DNA of 64,000 nucleotides from Todiramphus chloris collaris (lineage: Eukaryota > Chordata > Aves > Coraciiformes > Alcedinidae): contig JANVCC010010406.1 in the NCBI GenBank assembly GCA_025345505.1, positions 17,598,062-17,662,061 on the forward strand. The letters are read 5' to 3'. Position numbers and translations under genes: made by a program. Shown piece by piece: positions 1-13,847 of the stretch. The notes below the pieces were generated by a model. It did no database searches, was not told the DNA's origin, and saw only the letters and a list, made by a program, of their open reading frames with translations. Each line of letters opens with the position of its first letter. Within the stretch, counting starts at the first letter, position 1.

Positions 1-689
1 ATGACCAGTCTCTCCCCTGTCCCCCCTGAAATACAGGCTTAGAGCATGTAAAAGTTCAGAAGAACTAGTGTGTATTCTTGCTAACCACAGAAGTATAGGT
101 AATTCCAGGGGGAGCAACAAACCACGAGTGGAAATCTTAGAAAGATAATGCTCATGTGGTTGCATAAAGTATTTTTCATAACGTATAAACTGCATTACTT
201 TGCAGTAATAAAATCATCATAATTCCATGAAGAAGAAGCTTTATAGCACTGTGATTGTATAAATGCCATATGAAAGATTATTGCTTTCTTTTGTAATTTG
301 GTTTATGCATATTTTCCTTGATTGGCTTTCTCCTTACTGTATGTAACATCTGCAATGCAGACCTAATTTGCTGTAAGACAAAACCAGAAGTTCACAAACA
401 CCAACTAGAGACAAAAGTCATGTTACAGTTGCACAGATAGACACTAAATGTAATCAAATAGTGCTTACATGCAGTTGCTCAAAATGCTTTATTGACAAAA
501 AAGCTGCTACCACAGCCATGTCTGCAATCTATCAACTTCTAAACCACTGTCATCGGTATTGCTAGGTCTCAGCTTGGTCAGGAACAAATTCTGAGTGTTT
601 CTTCACTCCAGCCATGGAGTTCCCAAGAAACATAGGGCACTACTTCAGCTGACTGCAAGTGTCCTGAGCAGCAAAAAGGTCGACTGCGA

Positions 690-890
690 CAGTGACTGCA
701 TTGGAAGCAACAAAGCACAAGCCGGCAGGTGTGCGAGCTGTTGAGGGAGGTGGCAGCGGGGACAGTGCTGCCAGGCACCCTGCAGGCAAGCTGCCTGCAC
801 TGCAGCCAAAGCCCCTGGCTCTGGCAGGCGCTGGCATCGCTACAGCACCACCTTGCTGGCTGCTCCTTTACATCTCCATCATCAGGGCAG
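690..890. other. GC-rich islet in MPDZ intron, unidentified
   Basis: About 200 bases clearly richer in G and C than the surrounding AT-rich intron, with repeated CTGC/GCAG words. Short open frames cross it on both strands, but none resembles a protein I know and no splice pair is obvious. It could be a decayed repeat, a regulatory element or an unannotated exon. Confidence 0.35.
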
Positions 891-3800
891 GTGAAACAGA
901 TCCCAGATTAGCATTTCTCCTAAGTATTCTGTTTCACAACGCAGAGCAAGTGGCCTTGTTGCAGAAAGGGGTTCAGGGTAAGAACTAAAGGTCTCACTCG
1001 TGTAGTTGTGTAAACCAGAGTTAAACAAGTGCTCACAGACAATATGAAAAGACACAGTTTCTCCAATCCTTCCATAAATCCGATCTAGCGCTGACACCCA
1101 GCTATGCCGTGCAACCGAGTCTGCAGTGCACTGCAGGGGGACTTCCCCACTACTGCATTCTGAATGAGAAACTATGGTCAAAATCTAAAGAGAAGAAAAA
1201 AAAAAAAAAAAAAAAATCTGAGGAATGCAGCCCAGCCAAGGGAACGGTATTTTGTTCTGGCAGAGTTCTCAGTGGAGTAGAGGCAGGAGGAGGAGAAGGG
1301 GAGCATGAGGTGGGGAAGGGAGAGACAAAAATGAGAGGAAGAGAAGGAGGGGAGGACTACTGGCACCGTCTGTGTAGTTTCTTTAATTTATTTTTTTTTT
1401 AGAAAATAAAATATTATTGAAAAGTTCAAAACATCATATCTATTTTTCCTTCCTATCAATCCCTTATCTTCAAACAAGAAGGCTGTTCTGAGGCATGCAA
1501 GAACAAGCATTCACTGAAGATTAAGGATATGAAGAGCCAGAAAAAACTGGTTCCTTCAAAGACTAGTGAACACAGGACAATAGTTCTTAAAACAACATCC
1601 CTTGTCCCTAGACTTTTCCCACTACAGTTCTTAACTTCACAATGACAGATTCGCAGTGCAAACAAATTCTGTTTGATCATTTAAGAAAAAAACACCAAAT
1701 AAAAAGCACCTACCAATAAGCTATCAGATTTGCTGACTTTGGCATCCTGCCTCACCACCATCCACACGAAACAACATACCACTAAGTCCACACCACTGCA
1801 TGTAACACGGATGCAAACTCAAGAGGCTCTTACTGAGCACACACCAACAATGAAGATGATCGATACCCAATTAACACGCAGAAGCCTTAAGGAAATGGGA
1901 CAGAAATCAGAAACACCTTCACGCAAGCAGAAGAATACATTTTCTCAGATCAAATTTTGGTTCTTAAAAGATCACTTATCTGTAGGATAAAAAAACCAGA
2001 ACAAAAACACATCTACTATTTTAGACCATAAAAAATAGTAGCAATTCTCACTGGAACACAAGAAGTATTTGTCTTTATGCTAAACTGGTATACTTCCATC
2101 CTACTTTTGGCTAGCAAGATTTTCCAGATCATTTTCCAGACTCACTGCACAAACAGAAGATGGGGTCATGGGGATCCCTATGCCTTCCAGACCGTGCCTC
2201 AAGACAGGTATGCATCCTCTACCCGTGAATTTACCAAGGGCATGACAGGTCCACATGTTAGGCCTCACATAATGACATGCTGGGATGCTTGCAAGGAATT
2301 AAGTTTGACTTACAAAGTAAATTGCTATTATTGCCTCTCTGCTCCCAGATCCAAAACATGTCCTTCTCCTGAGAATTTTGCAATAGTCTTGTAGCTTTTT
2401 AAAAACTCACAAACTAATCAAAAACACAGAGGCATTTTAACAGACTTGTCACTTACACTTCACCTTGAGAAGAAAGAGAACCCCATTCAATTTTCAGTGC
2501 AGTTCACAAACCACCAAAAAAGTCATACATCTTAGTCTCAAGTAAGTAGAGACAGCAACACCTAGCCACTACACAGCTCAGCACCCCTTGTCATCCTGTC
2601 TCAAATATCACTCTGACTGCAAGTGCTTGTGAAAGTACTTGTCTCCTTCCTCAGTATGGCACAGCTTGTCTGAAATGCCTGGTCCCTATTTACATCCCTT
2701 GCAGTTTTCACTGATCTAAGTTTAAATTTCAAGACCATAATGCCTTCCCAGCCATAAAAAGAAAACTGAAGGGTGTTCTTGAATAAAACTGAGTCTTTGA
2801 AAATGCCAAGAAATACATATTTTTAATATGACTGCCTATTTCATTATTTTATTTTTTGCCCTGTTTCAATATGCATTATAAACATGTAAATAAAGCAGAG
2901 ACAGACAATCTCATGTTATATTGTAAGGAAGAAATGATTCTACAGAGAAAATACAGGATACTGTCTGAAGAGTTGACTCAGATCTAAGAATGGCCAGAAA
3001 CATATTCACACGTGGAAGTGTTCATATAAGAACATACAACGGGAATTCACATCCAAGTACATTCCCTGTCAGCTAGACTGGGTATATACCATGCAACATG
3101 TACAGAGCAGTAAAGGTAAAGCACAGAGATGCCTCCAGGGCGAGGGCAGAAGGTAAAATTATTATTTGCTTTCTAAGAAATATACATCTGAAATTACACA
3201 TCCATAGTATTTGCTGCATCATTTTACTAATTTAGATGACTGTACTTCAGAAGAGAAACATCCTTTAACTTCACAGCTAATGTCTGAAAGTGAAAATTTA
3301 ATTTTCCTCTTCACCAAATTCCCATTAATGCTTCAGGCACACTTTCATTTCTCACTATCTGTTCCCAGAGCCATCATCACATAATTCACATAGACAACAC
3401 TGTTAAATTCTCTTTTTCAAATAGCAGAACAAACAAACCCTCAAAATAGCTTATTTTTCCTAGATTTTTTTTTTTAATTACTTCAGCGTCATCAAGTCTC
3501 CACATACCAAACATGTAAAACGTAAAAACTGTATGTCACATATAGCACTGTAGACACCACTCTAACATAATTCTTTTCTGTGTAAAATAGCATCAAAATA
3601 CTCCATAAGAAGCAATAAAGGGTCAGACTGTCTTCTGACACACAGTTGAAGTAGCATCAAGCTTGAGAGGATTCCTTTTCAGCCACAGGTCAGTCACAGA
3701 GCAGAAGCAGCTCCACATTGATAACAAGGTCTGTGTGCAAAGGCTGCATCCTCCCACTTCAGCATTTCTACATGACAGTCGCCCATCTTGCAGGGATCAA

Positions 3801-4832
3801 TAGGAATAACTATTTTCATAGCCAGACACACAGTTTAGTCCTAATTCAGCTACTGAACTAGTTCTTATATTCTTCAAGTTCTTATTCTGCTAACAAGGAA
3901 ATTATTTATAGTAATAAATAATCAAGTCAACATAGCCGAGTTGCTGCCCCTCGTCTCTTCCTCACAGAAGATATGCAGGAAAATAATAATCTTACTTAAA
4001 ACCCTGAGAAAGGAGGTAGAAGGTCTTGCTTCTCTTGTATCTTTTATTCCTATACCAAGAAAAAATAGATCTTCATGTCCTTCTGAAGTTAGCATTCCAC
4101 ATTTTTCCTTATATATTCTCATTTTAGCAGGGTAAAATACAAAAAAGCAATAAAAGGCTCCTAGGAAAAAAAATCCAAAAAACCTCATACTGTCCTGGTT
4201 TGAATGAGAACAGAAGTAATTCTGTTCAGTGATTTTACATTTCAGATCAGTTATTCTAACCACACCTTCTGAAGTTAATGGCATGTCTTCACACTCAGTG
4301 TCTGCTTCCAGCAGCAATAATGTTCCATGTTTAGAGTGAGTACTGAGGACTGGTGTGCAGACCAAGGCTGCTGCTGGATCTTTTATGACACATTGGGGGG
4401 TGCAGAAAGTGAAAGACCATGCCTGCAGAGAGGAGCAGACCTAAACTGATCAAGGAGATATTACATCCCATACACATCATATTTGGTATAAAGCTGAGGA
4501 AGCATGAAGGTCAAGCGCTTGGATATTTCTGACTTCTTCAATAGCCAGCATCCAAGGAGGACTCTGTCCATTCTGCCTTCAATCTCAATCTGTGTGTTCT
4601 TGAATCTGGAACCAGAATCCAGGTCCTTAACACAGCTCCTGTCTGCTGCTGGGCCCAATCTGGGACTCTCCCAGGCCCTGCTCCACAGAATCAGTGGTGA
4701 CAGAGGCATAATTATCATCTGGGGTAGGCTTCAATACTGGTTTTGTATATATTAAAGCCATTCTAGTTTCCTTTTCTAATCAGTGACTTTCCCTGACTCC
4801 CTCTCCCTTTCTCTTCCCCCTTTTTGTTTTTT

Positions 4833-4932
4833 NNNNNNNNNNNNNNNNNNNNNNNNNNNNNNNNNNNNNNNNNNNNNNNNNNNNNNNNNNNNNNNNNNNN
4901 NNNNNNNNNNNNNNNNNNNNNNNNNNNNNNNN
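4833..4932. other. Assembly gap, exactly 100 N
   Basis: A run of exactly 100 N, the usual placeholder for a gap of unknown length. It is preceded by a pyrimidine-only stretch (C/T runs ending in TTTTTGTTTTTT at about 4785-4832), a sequence type that often stops assembly. The missing sequence lies in an MPDZ intron. Confidence 0.97.
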
Positions 4933-5236
4933 GACCCTATACCATGACATACACAAAACACACTTCTTCTGCACGACAGAGAGAGAATGCCTTATGTTAA
5001 TTCCCCACCCAGCATGACCATTTCCCTACCATGCACATTATAAGTAACAACCATATACATAAAAAACACGTACACAAACTATGGGCCTCAACAAAGCCCA
5101 GAAAAGGTAATGGGTATGTCACCCTCAGTTCCCTGAAGCTCTGAATCAGACATATAATTTAGGCTATCTGATCTCACTATTCAACATGCAAAGACACACA
5201 CATTTTTGCACCTCCTTAGCAATTTTTTTCTCGTAC

Positions 5237-5440
5237 CTGGGAGGCTGTTTTTCCTACCTGATCTCTCAGTTGTTGAACAGAAGTCTGAAGGTTGAGAATT
5301 TGGTTAAAGAGAGGACTCTGCAGCACCGATTTTAATACGCTCAGTTTCTCCTCATTTGCAATGTCACCTCGATCCCGAAGTTTTGCCTGTAAGCGCTCCA
5401 TGGCCTGAAGGGCCCGATGCGTATCTGTTGGGATAATCAT
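5237..5440 (-). CDS. MPDZ: MPDZ (MUPP1) first coding exon, L27 domain
   Basis: Partial gene: one exon of multiple PDZ domain protein, a scaffold at tight junctions, apical polarity complexes and synapses. Read on the minus strand it begins at an ATG ending at 5440, and about 60 residues match the N-terminus of vertebrate MUPP1 as I know it: a HRALQAMERLQ start, then KLRDRGDIANEEKLS and VLQSPLFNQILNLQTSVQQL. This is the L27 domain, which in MUPP1 and its paralog PATJ binds the L27N domain of PALS1. The match to MPDZ is much closer than to PATJ. The ATG is chosen because it gives the same nine-residue lead to the conserved Arg as the mammalian protein. A TAG acceptor lies just upstream (exon start near 5442). 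Two in-frame CAG/GT donors exist, ending the exon at 5258 or 5237. The PDZ exons would lie beyond the left edge of the window. Confidence 0.9.
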
Positions 5441-8400
5441 TCCTAGTCAGTAGCAGTTTAACAACAGCCACAATCAAGCAGGTAACAGGTTTAAATGTAT
5501 CCCTCCCTGTGTTACTGCTCAAACTGCAGAGGACTTGAATGGTTCAGTATGGAAAAAAAATCCCAGCCCAAACATCTCTAATCAATCAGGAAGCCAAAGG
5601 CAGAGAACAAAACAGAAACCAATGAAAATTACATATTTATCCACCAAGAACTGGTTTGCAAATATTAGAGCCTTCATTAGAATTCAGTTACAGGAACTGC
5701 AAATACATAGTGACAAAAATAGCCATAATAGAAACCATTTGTCTTATGTATATGTAATTTTTTAATTCTAGTAAAGATTTAAACAATTAAATCAAGACAA
5801 CAGCCTAAAAATTAAATATAGTAAACAAATTATGGTACACATCTTTTTTTTTTTTAAATGCAAAACACAAACACATCATGTATCCCTAAACACAGTAGAT
5901 ATTTTTTACAAAACCCCTCTCAGCAGCATATACCAATGTCCTAAATCAATCATGTACACTTGATTTGGCCACAAAAATAGAGTGATATAAATAGATTACC
6001 AATTGTTTCCAACATGTTTTCCTGCTTCTCAGCTTCTATTCCAATAATGATAAGAGGCAGCAAATACAGTATCTACCTGAAAAACAACAGAGAGGGAAAA
6101 GGGTCTCATTTATAGAAGCACTGAGGTCTGAAGAAAATAGCTTGACTTCTGAAAGCAAGAAACAGTCCTACAAAATAAAAAACATAAAAACCGTATCTCC
6201 TTGGATAATTAAAATAACTTCAGAGATGACCATATTCTGAGTTGTTCTGCAGCTAAAAACCTGCCTGAAAATTGCTTTTAGGAATATATTTTGCAGTGTT
6301 TTTGCATTTGCACATCAAAACTGCTGTCTGTACACTGTTGCACAACATGTCCTGCACCGCTTTAATCAGGGGGTATGAATCATAACTGTCATTGATACTT
6401 CACATAGTTTCATTGCTTTCCTTTTCAGCAATTCATAAAAAACATTCCTTTCGGGATCAGTTTTCAAGCTCCATTTTGACAATTTTAGGTGCATGAGCCA
6501 TAGTATGTTTTCTAAAGTCACCTTTTAAAAAGAAATCACAAAGTCTTTATGCTACACAGGCCTGCAGGACTCTCACACTACTGCCTCCACTGTTAATGTC
6601 TACTGGAATTGAGAACTCTGATCTGGATGACAGCTGGGTCTTAGCCAGTGTGGGTTTCCATGCAGGAAATTCTACACTGGGAGGAAGAAATTCTGACATG
6701 GCTTTGTTTATTATTTTTTGTTGCTTTTTTGTTTCTTGCTTCTTTTTTCCCCTTTTTTTTTTTTTTTTTTTCCTTCAACAGTGTGTCTACAATTGCTCAA
6801 AAATTTGTAGTAATGGAATACGCTTCATGGAGATGGGATAGCTGAACCGAGGAGTTCAAATATCATTGCAGGTGTAGGAACTGAGCTCTGCATTTCACAG
6901 TCTTATCTTTCACAATGGTGCCTTTGTTTTCTTGATAATGGGAAAGCACTTCAGTATAACATCCCAACTTGAATCTGGTGAGCTTACCAATATGCAGAGA
7001 GCTGTGATCTCTAAGCACTCAGGAAAAATCAGTTTTTCTTGAAACTTTGGAGAAAAATGGGAAAGGGAATGGTGTTGACAGATCTCTGGGTAAGACAGTC
7101 TAAAACTAAAATTCAACAGGACCATTAATTATAGAACCTGAGCAGGACAAACATCCATCAATCCTCACAATAAAAGCAAGAAAATAGCTGTTAACATGAA
7201 CTCACTTAGAAGGAACACAAGTCAGGATTTTGAGAAGCCTGTATTATTTGCAGTTTGTTCAGAAAACCTAAATGAAGAGGGATTAAAATGGTTTGAAGTT
7301 TCATTGCCAAGACTTTCATAGTTATGATACGCCTGAGGCTTTATATCAGCTTATTTTACTTCATTTGAATTTGCCACTATATTGGTAGAAAATCACTGAT
7401 CATCCTTTTTAGGACAGTGTACCACTTAGGGACTGGCGTCCAAATCCTTTGAATCCTGACTTTTGTCAAAATAATTTTATTCCATGATCTGAATTATGCA
7501 TATCAGTAATAAATAGAAACAAGCCTTTACAAATTCATTTTCTCACTTGGCAAGGCAAATCCCAGCATGTGATTACCAGAAGTGAAAAACAAACCAAGTA
7601 TCTTGTGTTTTTACCTTGTCACTCTAGAAAAATGAGACCAAAAAATGTCTATCTTACATGGGAAGGGCTGGATGAGAATATTTAATCATTATGAAGGAAG
7701 CTGGCTTCTCCACACCTTAATCATCCATAGCTTTTCCATATAGGTAAACAAACTATCACTCTTCTTCCAGAGGCCCTATTTACAAATAGAAGCCTTTATG
7801 TCATGTTCACAGCTGTTTTTCTCAGTGGCAATGCCAGCCAAAGCAGTTCTTTGCTCTTTCACCATTCCAGTTCTTTCTCTACAACTACTCTTGGGGCTGT
7901 ATTGCAGATACTACCAGAGAACTGTGTGGAAAAAAAAGATGTGGAGTATTTTTCAGTGCCATGATTCTGTTTATCACAATACTATATGCACAAGTACATA
8001 GCATCACACATTCAACTCTCACCTTCTGAGGAAACTCATCAGGAAAAAATACAGGGTTGTGGGTTTTCTGCTTTAGCTACCTGAGAACCCCAACAATAGA
8101 TGCAGCCGTAAAAAGTCCATATCCTTCAGATACAGATATTACTTTATATTATGATTAGCTTGCCTAAAATCTCTTTCTTGCTGTACTGTGAAAGGCATGT
8201 TTTACAAGAGACAAATCGGACAAGGTCACCACTGTGTTCACACAATCCCAGAGGTACAAACTATGATGATTTATAATGAAAGCTTTCTAAAAACTGGTAT
8301 GAGTCCTAAACATAATATATAAATGTAGATGATCCTATCTAACTTGCAATGAAAAGAAGTCCTCAGAGCTCCTAAGACATTCATTATATGCTTTCTATTT

Positions 8401-11400
8401 ACCTCATTCATACTGCTCCAGAGCTACTTAAACATCAGCAAATCCATTTTTAACTCTCAGTTTCATTATCCTTATTTCGTGTTTACATTAACGAGGAATC
8501 CCTCCCCAGATAACTAACTTAATGCTTTTGTTGACTGCGGCACTAAGCGGGAGCCAGATCAAAACTGCCGTGAGGATGTTTTCCTTCAGGACAGTTCCTC
8601 TGACGCAGAAGCAATGCATTGAGGCACTCCAGCATTTCTACATGTTGCAGTCCAAGATGACCCCTGTTCACTATGCTCACGCTCTGAAATGGAGAAAAGC
8701 CATGTGACTGTGCTCCTGCTGTGCCACATCCATACTAACAAGTGGGACCTATCAGCACCAGCTTAGTGGCACATTAACAGAGCCAAACTGCAGGGGAAGC
8801 AATATCCTAAATGCACCACAGACATACCCCTAGCCACCACCACTCACTACAGCTGCAACTCCTAGCCTTTAAACCAGCTTACTTACAGTTATTTTAACAA
8901 TAATACAGTGGGGAGAAGTACAGAGGCATGCAGTTATTTGTTGAAAGGCATATACCTATCATTGCTATAGTGAGTATTTTCATAATGTCACCACAGACTT
9001 CTAGATACACAAATGGGAAGTGTAGCTCTGATTCTCCTTTTGCATACTCCCGGCAGTCTGTGCCATAGGAGTCTGAAGCCAAAACCAGCCTTTCTATACA
9101 TGACATAAATAGTGTTCATGCCTCAAAGAGCTTACTAGCTTAGCTCAAAGTAGATTTAACTATTTTTTATCTCAGTGCTAAAGTTCCTTAATCTCTTTGC
9201 TATTAATAATAAGAACACAGACTGACTTGAACACAGACTTTTCTACTGGCAACTTGAAGAAATACTGTCAAACAAGCAGCAATTTACAGTAACTTTTCAA
9301 CTTTTTAAAGGTACAGATACCTGAAAGATGTGGCTTAAAAAAAAAAAAAAATTAGAAAAAATATCACCTTCTCTTTTTCCTCCTATCTATAACAGAAAAG
9401 TAGAAAACACAAGTAATTTTAGACAGGTACATGGTGAGAAACATGTCACCTCCTACAAATCATGCACAAAAGTTAAAGATGATTCCTTTCAAACTTGCAC
9501 TTCTGAAGTTTGATTCTTCTCACAGTAACAAACTAAAGTAAGATATATGCACGTTTCTCCACTCATTATGCTCCCCTTCTTCTATAAGACAGTTCCCATG
9601 AAATAGCTGGCACACTGCAGCGCTGATTACTCTGTGCCCACTCCTAAACCACCAAAATCTATAGGTGTCAAAATTAAAAAAAAACCAATAATCCAGATAC
9701 AAAACTTGTATTGATCAACTCCTTTCCACTGCAACCATGCAAGCTACTTAGCTAAACAGCCAAAAGATTCTTGGAAAGGTGACCCATTTCCAACGAGTAT
9801 TCTTTCACACCTCATCATGAAGCTCCTACAAGCAAACTTACTCTGTTTGACTAACGGATACTCCATCTACTATTTAACAAAGCCATTTCAGGTAATACCC
9901 TACAGACTAACGCTCACAGCACTGGATTAGCAAACATGAGATGCCAAAGATAGAAAATACAGTAACAGGCTTTGCCCTGTAGCTCCTGCATTACTTGGAA
10001 GTTCTCTGAGGATACAGATGAAATGCCTATCTTGAAGAGTAATCTCTAGGCCCAGACTTTGGCTAGTTGCTCAACATCAAAGCTAAATCTGTTTCAATTG
10101 TATGGTAATCACAACATGCATTTTATAGCTGCTAGAAAGACCATTTCAAAACTTCTAACCTAAATTTCAACGCTTGGGCCTGGATTTTGCTGGGCTAGAG
10201 ATATACTTTCATACTTAATTTTTATCCCATGTAATTTCCCTCCACCACTTTCTGGCTGTCACTCAAACAAGCATGTTGTACAGAAAAGGAAGATACTAAT
10301 TACTCCTCCTGCTTTGCCTGCCATTTCCAGGAGGTCTTCCATTTCGCCCAGTTACCTCCTGGCTACTATCGCAGAGAAGAAAATTAAGGTGATGCCCAGA
10401 CTCCAGGGGGGAGTCTTGTCACACAAAGGCAGGAGAAACCAGTCACAGTAAATTAAAAGAGCTCAAGCTTTTCTATGTATTCTTCTGCAGTCACAAAGGC
10501 AATTCTGCTGTTGCTTACAGCACTTTCTAAGATTACAAGCCATTATCAGAAGGACTTAACAACTGTAGACTGACTGGTATGGCCTTGACTACTCATAATG
10601 AAGTAGACACATATACTTAAGCACACAGCACAAGGGTATGGAATTAAATGCAGGAAAGCAGTGACCAATGGGGAAAGGAGGATAAACAAAACCAGAAAGT
10701 TGAAAGGAAGAAAGAAGGGGAAAATAAGCTAGCCTACTGTTTTACTGACAGGCCATAAGCTTGCCAAATTAGAATCAACCACTTGGTTTCACCAACTAAG
10801 GGACCCCAGACTGCACACTTCTGGACAACAGAAGAAAGAACTGATTCAAATTAAGGATTTAATACAAGCAAAACTAATGTGCACTATTCGGTAAGGAACA
10901 AAGCAGATTTCTACTGACTACCTGGAATGTAACAGGCAAACAGAAGAAGCCTGAAATTTACATTTAAAAGGTATGCTAATGAAAGTTGTCCTGAAACATT
11001 CAAAGCAGAAATAAAAAGGCAGTTCAGAAACTAATGCACAGACTATATTAAAACTATAAGCAGTTTTGTTTGAAAAGTGACTTTATCGGACTCTTGAAAT
11101 TTAGCACGACACTGAATGCATCAGAAAGATGTAAAGAGATGACAGTAGTGGCTCTGTATGTTAAAGTACTGTGATAGAGCTGAACAGCACTATGTATTTT
11201 GAAGAAACTATGAAAACAGAATTTTGAACATTCAACTATTTTTCAGCTCCTGTACACATCACACAAATGTATTACAAAAAATTACAATGCTTATGGATGG
11301 ACAAGCAATCTCTTTGCTGTGTTTCATTAATAATGTTCTACAACACTGTAGAGTCCTACATTGAGTGTAATCCATATTAGTTGGGATGTAAATTATAATT

Positions 11401-13248
11401 ACAACTGGAAAATGAGCCTAAACTACATATGTTGTTTAATTGTATAAGCTATGTATAGATTTTAATTTATATAAATTATTAATTATATGAACTATATATA
11501 TATTAATGCTTTCACCTATGTGAAATGTGTGAGATACAGAGTATTCAAAAGTAATATGTAAAGAGTACTGCAGGAACAACAACATAGTAGGGACAGTTTT
11601 TCTGGTGGGGTTTTTGTTTGGTTTAGGAAACAGATCATCTGTTTACAAAAAAAAAAAAAGTAAAAACCCTTCAGTAAATATTTTTAATTTAAATTAATTG
11701 TCATCACTTTGTTCTAACTTCTGAAATACAGAATTAACTTCAGAAACTGAAAAGCAACTTTTTAGTATATGCAGAATATATACAACACAACACACACTGA
11801 ATTAATGTATGAAACCCGGGAAAGGTTAATATTGCCTCCTGATGTTTTCAGCATAGAAAATTGATTATCATATTCATCAAACTCAGTTAAATCAGATGAA
11901 ACAGTTGTTACAACCTCTTAATATATATTGGATTCTTCACAGAGGTGAAAACAGCATACATTAATGAAGAAATAAGAAGCCCCACTAAACAGCTGCCAGT
12001 AAACTTCAACGAGTCACCATTTTCATTACAAACTGAAAACATAAAACATATTTCATATCATGACACTAATGGGAGAGTAATGCAGAAAATCATTACAGTA
12101 TGTAACAAGGCAACTGTGCAAGGTGCGTCACAGGCAAGGACAGGATCTGAACTGCCTACTAAATAAATACTCCTGTACTGTCTAGGAAAAAAACAGTGTA
12201 TTTATATATTGAATTGCTGGGAACTCCAACAGTGAAACCAAATTGTCCCTACCAATGATGACAGAGTATACTGCCAGCATTGTATTATATTGGCTTAAGC
12301 TACTTCAGCAGGATGCTTAAACATAAAGCCAATTAGAAAATTTACTGGATACACTCCATATTCTTACATGAAACATGGAGCAGATGATTTAAAAGGTCTT
12401 TATAATGGTTCTCAACACACTGATTAAAGTGCTATCTATTAAAACCATTTACAGTGATGTGCACAACGGCGTTGTATGACATTACTCTCTGAAGAATTTA
12501 CAGACACAGAGCTAGATGGAACATAAAGCTCCACCATTAGTATATGAGTAGTGCAGTTCTCTTTAGCCTAGTGCTGATATTGATCTAACTTTCCTAGTGC
12601 ACTTTTGTGTCAAGAGAGGGGAGAGTGCATACAGTTCCTGAAGAAAAAGCTTCTTGAAAGCACGAAGGAAGCCATTAGAAACACCAGTGCTACTCAATAC
12701 ACGTTACATGCTTGTTACTGTTAACAAGATCTGGAGAGATTAAAAAAAAAAATGTATCCTAAATACAGGTAACAGTTTTGAAAAGAAAAAAAAAGGTGAT
12801 GTCCTCTGTCATAAAAAAAATGTTGCTAGTTAAGATGGATATGTCCTTAGATATTTTCATTCTGCATTCTTTTCTTTTAATGTTACATTACTTTCCATTT
12901 CCACAGGAGCATCAAAAAAACATTTCCCCAAAATATTCTACTACTTTCCCCATTTCCATTTGAGATTCTTCCCTCACAACAAGTTGCTGTTATCTTGGAA
13001 AACGCAGCGCTGATATGAAAACCACAAGGCATTACACAGAACAGACTGCTGCAACTGCAAAATTCAGATCCTTTCACTTCATTACAATAAATCACTGCTC
13101 CGCTCCAGCAAGCGACTCCTGCTATCCTTTAGGACATCAAAGCTACTAAGGAAGGTTTCTGTTCAACAGCTTTTACTTAAAAAATCTTCTGCACACGTTA
13201 AGTGAAAATATAAAGGGATGACACGATGTTTATTAAATGGAAAAAGAC

Positions 13249-13301
13249 AAAAAAAAAAAAAAAAAGAAAGAAAGAAAAAAAAAGAAAAAAAAAGAAAAAA
13301 A
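13249..13301. repeat. A-rich simple repeat (A)n/(GAAA)n
   Basis: A run of A interrupted by single G residues, just left of the CpG island. It produces long lysine-rich spurious frames on the plus strand. It may be a decayed retroposon tail or a simple repeat; no element body was recognised next to it. Confidence 0.9.
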
Positions 13302-13830
13302 GATTACAAATTGTTCAGCCAAATGGCAAACCAAGTCTGTTAAATATGGTACATGGAGTTCAAATGGCCGGTTTTGTGAGAAATTTTCTTTTACTTTCCT
13401 TCTTCCTATTACTCTTCACAGTAACACAGGGAGGTCCTGGCAGCAAGGAGAGGCAGCACACGAGAAACAAAACATCCCAAAGAGCAGACCCTTTTCTTTG
13501 CACAACCAGAGCCACCCAAAGGGCACAAGTGAGGTTTGCGCTTCGCCCCTTCACTTCTACTCTGCCAAAACGGACCCATTTAAATGCAGACCTGGGGGGA
13601 TGCTCGTGAGTTATTCCGGGGTGCGGACCTGCGAGAAGCGTCAGCACCAGGACGGCAACAGGTACCAGCAGGAGCACCCGAGGAATCGTGGCCGCCGCTC
13701 CGCCAGGAGCCCGCGCACCCACCGCGTAAGACACGGCCGCTCTCGCCCGGGCCTCTGGGCAGCCTTTGGCTCCGAACGAGTCTCAACACGGCCGACCGCA
13801 AGCGTTGCGTGAGGGCCGCTGCGCCCAAAG

Positions 13831-13847
13831 CCCCCCCCCCCCCCCCC
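13831..13847. repeat. C17 homopolymer in CpG island
   Basis: Seventeen consecutive C on the plus strand. Such tracts are prone to length error in sequencing, and frames crossing it are not reliable. Confidence 0.95.

Larger units (their letters stand above)
1..5236 (-). other. MPDZ: MPDZ intron following the L27 exon (part)
   Basis: No second MPDZ exon was found here: none of the minus-strand open frames resembles the linker or first PDZ domain that should follow the L27 exon, so the intron runs off the left edge. The sequence is AT-rich and non-coding. It holds a GC-rich islet at about 690-880, an A19 tract near 1196-1216, and a 100-N gap. The longest minus-strand frame (3922-4365) has no recognisable domain and starts and ends in ordinary intron sequence. 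Confidence 0.7.

Noticed and set aside
3922..4365. A 147-codon minus-strand frame in the MPDZ intron
   Set aside because: It has no recognisable domain, contains long Phe runs from T/A tracts, and does not resemble any part of MPDZ.
1..5236. Further MPDZ exons (linker or first PDZ domain)
   Set aside because: No minus-strand frame shows a GLGF-type PDZ motif or the conserved linker, so the next exon must lie left of the window or within the gap.
8522..8707. A short plus-strand frame of 61 codons with protein-like composition
   Set aside because: No known family was recognised, no splice structure is evident, and the length is within chance for this amount of DNA.
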